A DNA stretch of 64,000 nucleotides from an uncultured Geobacteraceae bacterium (lineage in GTDB: Bacteria > Desulfobacterota > Desulfuromonadia > Geobacterales > Pseudopelobacteraceae): positions 95,958 through 159,957 of the forward strand of contig CAIUSO010000065.1 in NCBI GenBank assembly GCA_903901875.1, read 5' to 3'. A model generated the notes under the pieces. It searched no databases, was not told where the DNA came from, and was given only the letters and a program-made list of their open reading frames with translations. Within the stretch, counting starts at the first letter, position 1, and the number at the start of each line of letters is the position of its first letter. A program made the translations under genes and the position numbers. This document shows, in pieces, positions 60,271-64,000 of this stretch.

Positions 60271-62499
60271 TCACGATTTTCCCTTTTTCCTCTTCAGCTT
60301 AAGTGACTCCTTCAATCTCTTGGCTGCCCTGGCGATGAGCTGGTTATGGCTCCCCTCACCACCACTCTTCCTCTGAATATACGCGCCATCTGACTGCATA
60401 TCCCAGGCAGAACGTTGGTCAGACAACTGGGAGTCAAGCAGTGTCCGCAACTCACGGGTCAAAGCGGGAGGTATCACCGGACACATGACCTCAACCCGTG
60501 CCTCCAGATTACGCTTCATGGCATCGGCCGAGGCGATGAAATATTCCTCCGCCCCGCCGTTGCGGAAATAATAGATGCGGGAATGTTCCAAAAACCTCCC
60601 CACAATGCTCACCACCCTGATGGTGTCCGAAAGCCCCGCTATGCCGGGACGCAACCGGCAGGTATCCCTCACGATCAGGTCAATGGCAACTCCTGCCATG
60701 GAAGCGCGGTAGAGGGCCCGGATAACGTCACCATCCTCAAGTGCGTTTATTTTAAACTGGATAGCTCCGCCACCTCCGTTACGGTGAAGAGCTATCTCCC
60801 GTTCGATTTTCTCAAGGAGCGTCTTTTTCAGTGTACGTGGTGCTATGGCAAGTTTGGAATATTTTCGTTTCAGCATGAAACCGGTGGTCAAAAAATTAAA
60901 CAATTCAGTGACATCTTCGGCAAAGGCCTGATCGTTGGTAAACAGCCCCACATCGGAATACAGACGGGCGGTATCGGCGTGGTAATTTCCTGTTCCGATA
61001 TGGAGATACCGCCGCAGTCCGCTGTAATCCTGACGCACCACCATGATGATCTTGCAGTGGGTCTTGAAACCGATGACCCCATAGGTCACGTGGATTCCGG
61101 CCTCTTCCATCCGCTCGGCCAGACTGATGTTGGTTGCTTCGTCAAAGCGGGCCTTCAATTCAACCACGACCGCAACCTGCTTGCCATTGTGGGCGGCAAG
61201 AATAAGGGCGTCAATAATCCGGCTCTGCCGTGAGGTCCGGTAGAGGGTCATCTTGATCCCCCGCACCTTGGGATCGGTGGCCGCCTCCCTCAAAAAACGC
61301 TCCACCGAGGTGGAAAACGACTCGTAGGGGTGCTGAAGCAGAATGGAACCGGCCTCACGGATGATATGAAAAATGTTCCGCTGTGCCTGCAATTGAGGGT
61401 GGTCAATGGGGTGATGGGGAGAATCATGAAGCCGTGGATAATCAAGTGACGTCAGCTCAAAGAGATCCCGCATGGCAAGCATTCCGGGAACTTCAAACAC
61501 GTCGGTAGCCTCATCCAGTTCAAGCTCGGCCGCCAAACGCCCCCGATGGACCGGATCCATACCAACGCACGTTTCAAGCCGTACAATCGGAGCAAACTTT
61601 CGTTCCTTCAGCTCCGATTCGATCATGGACATCAAATCATCAGCCTCATCCTCATCCTGTTCCGTATTAGCATTTCTGGTCACCCTGAAAAGCTCGCACG
61701 AGACCACTTCCATACCGGGGAAAAGCATATCGAGGTTATTCATCATAACCTCTTCCAGACGAATGAAATGATCCCCCTTGCCTATCCTGATAAACCGGGG
61801 AGTCCCGGCATTGATCGGGACTTTAATCCGCACCAGTGATACCTGACGTGTCTTCGGGTACTTCAGTGCTACCAACAGATTGAGTGACAGGTTCGAGATA
61901 AAGGGAAACGGATGGGCCGGGTCGATTGACTGTGGTGTCAACAGGGGAAAAATATTGGCGTAATAAAACTCCCTGAGCAATTTTTTCTCTTTTGCAGTGA
62001 GTTCTCCGTACTGTTCAACGAGGATATTCTTTTCTTCAAGAAGCAGAAGGATTTCCTGAAGCAGCCGCTCCTTGTGTGCTTCGAGGTCACGCACTTCCTG
62101 ATAGCACTCAACTACCTGTTGACGGGCAGTTCGCCCGTCCAGCGTCAACTCACGCATACCGGCACCGATCTGCTGTTTCAGGCCGCCAATACGTTTCATG
62201 AAAAACTCATCCAGATTGCTGCTGACTATGGCGATGAACTTGAGACGTTCCAACAGGGGGGTACGTTCATCGTCTGCTTCATGGAGAACCCGGCGATTGA
62301 AGGAAAGCCAGGTCAACTCCCGATTGAGGAACCATTGGCAGTCATGAAGATCAAACTGTGCGGTCACGGTTGGAGAATTATCATGGGGATTCAAAGTTTG
62401 CATAGCTTCGGACTCGGAACGTACCGAACCATCAGAAGGAAGGACAGATTTTTTATTTTTAGAGGATGGAACTGATTTTTTACTGGCCGCATTCACCAT
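60271..62499 (-). CDS. ppk1: Polyphosphate kinase 1
   Basis: NRELTWLSFNRRVLHEADD; IGTGNYHADTARLYSDVGLFT; MTLYRTSRQSRI. Confidence 0.97.
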   Translation of the reverse strand: MVNAASKKSVPSSKNKKSVLPSDGSVRSESEAMQTLNPHDNSPTVTAQFDLHDCQWFLNRELTWLSFNRRVLHEADDERTPLLERLKFIAIVSSNLDEFFMKRIGGLKQQIGAGMRELTLDGRTARQQVVECYQEVRDLEAHKERLLQEILLLLEEKNILVEQYGELTAKEKKLLREFYYANIFPLLTPQSIDPAHPFPFISNLSLNLLVALKYPKTRQVSLVRIKVPINAGTPRFIRIGKGDHFIRLEEVMMNNLDMLFPGMEVVSCELFRVTRNANTEQDEDEADDLMSMIESELKERKFAPIVRLETCVGMDPVHRGRLAAELELDEATDVFEVPGMLAMRDLFELTSLDYPRLHDSPHHPIDHPQLQAQRNIFHIIREAGSILLQHPYESFSTSVERFLREAATDPKVRGIKMTLYRTSRQSRIIDALILAAHNGKQVAVVVELKARFDEATNISLAERMEEAGIHVTYGVIGFKTHCKIIMVVRQDYSGLRRYLHIGTGNYHADTARLYSDVGLFTNDQAFAEDVTELFNFLTTGFMLKRKYSKLAIAPRTLKKTLLEKIEREIALHRNGGGGAIQFKINALEDGDVIRALYRASMAGVAIDLIVRDTCRLRPGIAGLSDTIRVVSIVGRFLEHSRIYYFRNGGAEEYFIASADAMKRNLEARVEVMCPVIPPALTRELRTLLDSQLSDQRSAWDMQSDGAYIQRKSGGEGSHNQLIARAAKRLKESLKLKRKKGKS

Positions 62500-62603
62500 C
62501 GAAGGCCCCCGGACTGCGTTGATAGGGACGAAGCCCCACCAACACTGTACGCCGTTTCACACAGGTGGGCAATCAGGAAAATAATTCACACTCCATGAAA
62601 AAC

Positions 62604-62632
62604 GGGCCTGACACACTAGTCAGGCCCGCCGA
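62604..62632 (-). terminator. Terminator after OMP gene
   Basis: gggcctgac-acacta-gtcaggccc; minus strand continues CGTTTTTC. Confidence 0.75.
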
Positions 62633-62641
62633 AGCTGGTTA

Positions 62642-63355
62642 TCAAAACTTGCAGGTCACCCCGGCAAGTAGTCTGAATTCTTCCGACTCCGGTGTCAAAC
62701 CGACTCGGGCACCCAGATCAACGTCAAGGTACTCCATGGCCCCATACACGAGACCAACGCCAACAATAGCGGTAGGGTTTCTGTTGGAAGCGGTGCTCAG
62801 GGCAACCTCCCCCACGGTTTTCAACTCTTTGGCGACCTCATATCTGCCGGCCACCGACGCATCGATTCCGCGATAAACATCTTCACGGGTCGATTGATAT
62901 TTAACCAATAGATTGCCGTCAATGGCAAAATGTTTGGAAATATCCTGGGTAACAATTCCGATGAGTCCACCACCCACACCCCCTTCACCCACACCCCCAG
63001 CCGGTAAAACTAAAAACGGCTTAACGGTAAAGGCCGTTGCATCAACGGTTTTAGCATTCCACTTAAAGCCAAGGCTGATATCACTCAAACCGGATACACT
63101 TCCCTCATCACCGGTCTTTGTTTTGAAGGGTGCTGCAATAAACGTATCAACATTTTTACACACTCCGACCGTCATCGTTTCCTGAACCAGCATCTCCTTT
63201 TCACCTGATTTTTTGGCGTATTCAATAGCCGTTTCGGCTTCATGTTTGATCGGCTCAACGGTTTGTGCAGAATCGGTAATCAGAGGGTGACCTGCAAAGG
63301 CGGCAACGGGAGACAGACAACAGACAGTAATCAGTGGCAGCAGTATTTTTTTCAT
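62642..63355 (-). CDS. Exported beta-barrel-like protein
   Basis: MKKILLPLITVCCLSPVAAFA signal peptide; C-terminal FRLLAGVTCKF; start trimmed to 63355. Confidence 0.75.
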   Translation of the reverse strand: MKKILLPLITVCCLSPVAAFAGHPLITDSAQTVEPIKHEAETAIEYAKKSGEKEMLVQETMTVGVCKNVDTFIAAPFKTKTGDEGSVSGLSDISLGFKWNAKTVDATAFTVKPFLVLPAGGVGEGGVGGGLIGIVTQDISKHFAIDGNLLVKYQSTREDVYRGIDASVAGRYEVAKELKTVGEVALSTASNRNPTAIVGVGLVYGAMEYLDVDLGARVGLTPESEEFRLLAGVTCKF

Positions 63356-63487
63356 GTACGGTGTTCCTCCAAAACAAATGATAATTAAGCGACTTAAACT
63401 ATTATCATATATTCTAAAACAGTGCAATGATATCAGAGCACTAAATCACAGTTCACTAACGCGATAACAGAAAAGTTTTAAAAGTTT

Positions 63488-63739
63488 TTATCTGTGTGCC
63501 GTTTCCATGTTGCGATTCTTTTCAGGAATAACACTAATCAACATACGTAGTGCTTTATTCACCGCCTCTGATGTGGAAAAGTATTTCCTTACATCCGGTT
63601 CAAGCATGACAGCACCCTCTTCCTGGGTAAAATAATGCACCGTTGCAGTGCCGTCTTCATTGTGAATGGTTACGGCATGACCCTTCCGATATGCTTCATG
63701 GGTATTTACCACGAACCCCGGTAACACCGGTAAAGTCAT
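63488..63739 (-). CDS. Small hypothetical protein
   Basis: Isolated ORF MTLPVLPGFVVNTHEAYRKGHAVTIHNEDGTATVHYF..., RBS-like agaagga upstream. Confidence 0.45.
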   Translation of the reverse strand: MTLPVLPGFVVNTHEAYRKGHAVTIHNEDGTATVHYFTQEEGAVMLEPDVRKYFSTSEAVNKALRMLISVIPEKNRNMETAHR

Positions 63740-63770
63740 ATTCCTTCTACATGGTATCGATGGTTTTAGT

Positions 63771-63957
63771 CAGTGTTGTCCGGTTAGAAAATTGCATGGC
63801 GAAAAACGCTGCCTTATCCCCTCATCCGGCCTTCGGCCACCTTCTCCCGGGGGGAGAATGGTTGCGTTTTTTTCCTTCTCCCTCTGGGAGAAGGTGCCCG
63901 TCAGGGCGGATGAGGGCGCACCGTGGCCTCGTGCAAAAAACTGACGGACAACGCCTG
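63771..63957. repeat. RIME/MITE-like palindromic intergenic repeat, copy 4
   Basis: cagtgttgtccggttagaaaattgcatgg...cccctcatccggccttcggccac...gtgcccgtcagggcggatgaggg...ctgacggacaacgcctg. Confidence 0.9.
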
Positions 63958-63969
63958 CTTCGATGACAC

Positions 63970-64000
63970 TTATAACTTGAACTGCCGAACCATCCGATGA
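63970..64000 (-). CDS. C-terminal end of a second MCP (truncated by window edge)
   Basis: Minus-strand ...HRMVRQFKL* matches the end of the 42.9-45 kb MCP (...LQRLVRQFKL*). Confidence 0.6.
   Translation of the reverse strand, partial: HRMVRQFKL

Noticed and set aside
63643-63966. 107-aa + strand ORF covering repeat copy 4
   Set aside because: Translation of the palindromic repeat (..HPAFGHLLPGGEWLRFFPSPSGRRCPSGRMRAHRG), a typical false ORF of this repeat class.

Overview
The window looks like a 64 kb stretch of a Geobacter/Pelobacter-like (Desulfuromonadales-type) chromosome; that placement is inferred from gene content, not tested. Most of it is ordinary core or housekeeping sequence: a T2SS/T4P-like secretion operon (secretin to GspF), NDH-2, two-component and chemotaxis genes, a lexA-orf-dinB SOS operon, nudC, rlpA, guaAB, an M42 peptidase, a radical SAM protein, rnc, aroC, purE/D/H, alr, ptsP, pyrD/K, rimI, a MarR-TolC-EmrAB efflux operon, ppk1, tRNA-Asp and tRNA-Asn. 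The less ordinary signals are: (i) a 20-bp RBS+ATG unit repeated in tandem ahead of a double-REC protein, giving a chain of ATGA-coupled mini-ORFs; (ii) four copies of a ~185 bp palindromic RIME/MITE-like element, one collapsed to a perfect 31-bp hairpin; (iii) short gene remnants missing from the ORF track (type III RM Mod N-terminus, HepT/DUF86 C-terminus, a Rha-like phage regulator truncated at an element boundary); (iv) an exported caspase-like protein in a three-gene envelope cluster; (v) a possible non-canonical LexA operator; (vi) a C10 tract inside rnc; (vii) competing hairpins in an MCP leader; (viii) a TPR-glycosyltransferase-methyltransferase fusion. I saw no CRISPR array, intact prophage or intact transposase. 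No single locus clearly qualifies as a large, undescribed system. All family assignments come from reading the sequence and were not checked against databases.
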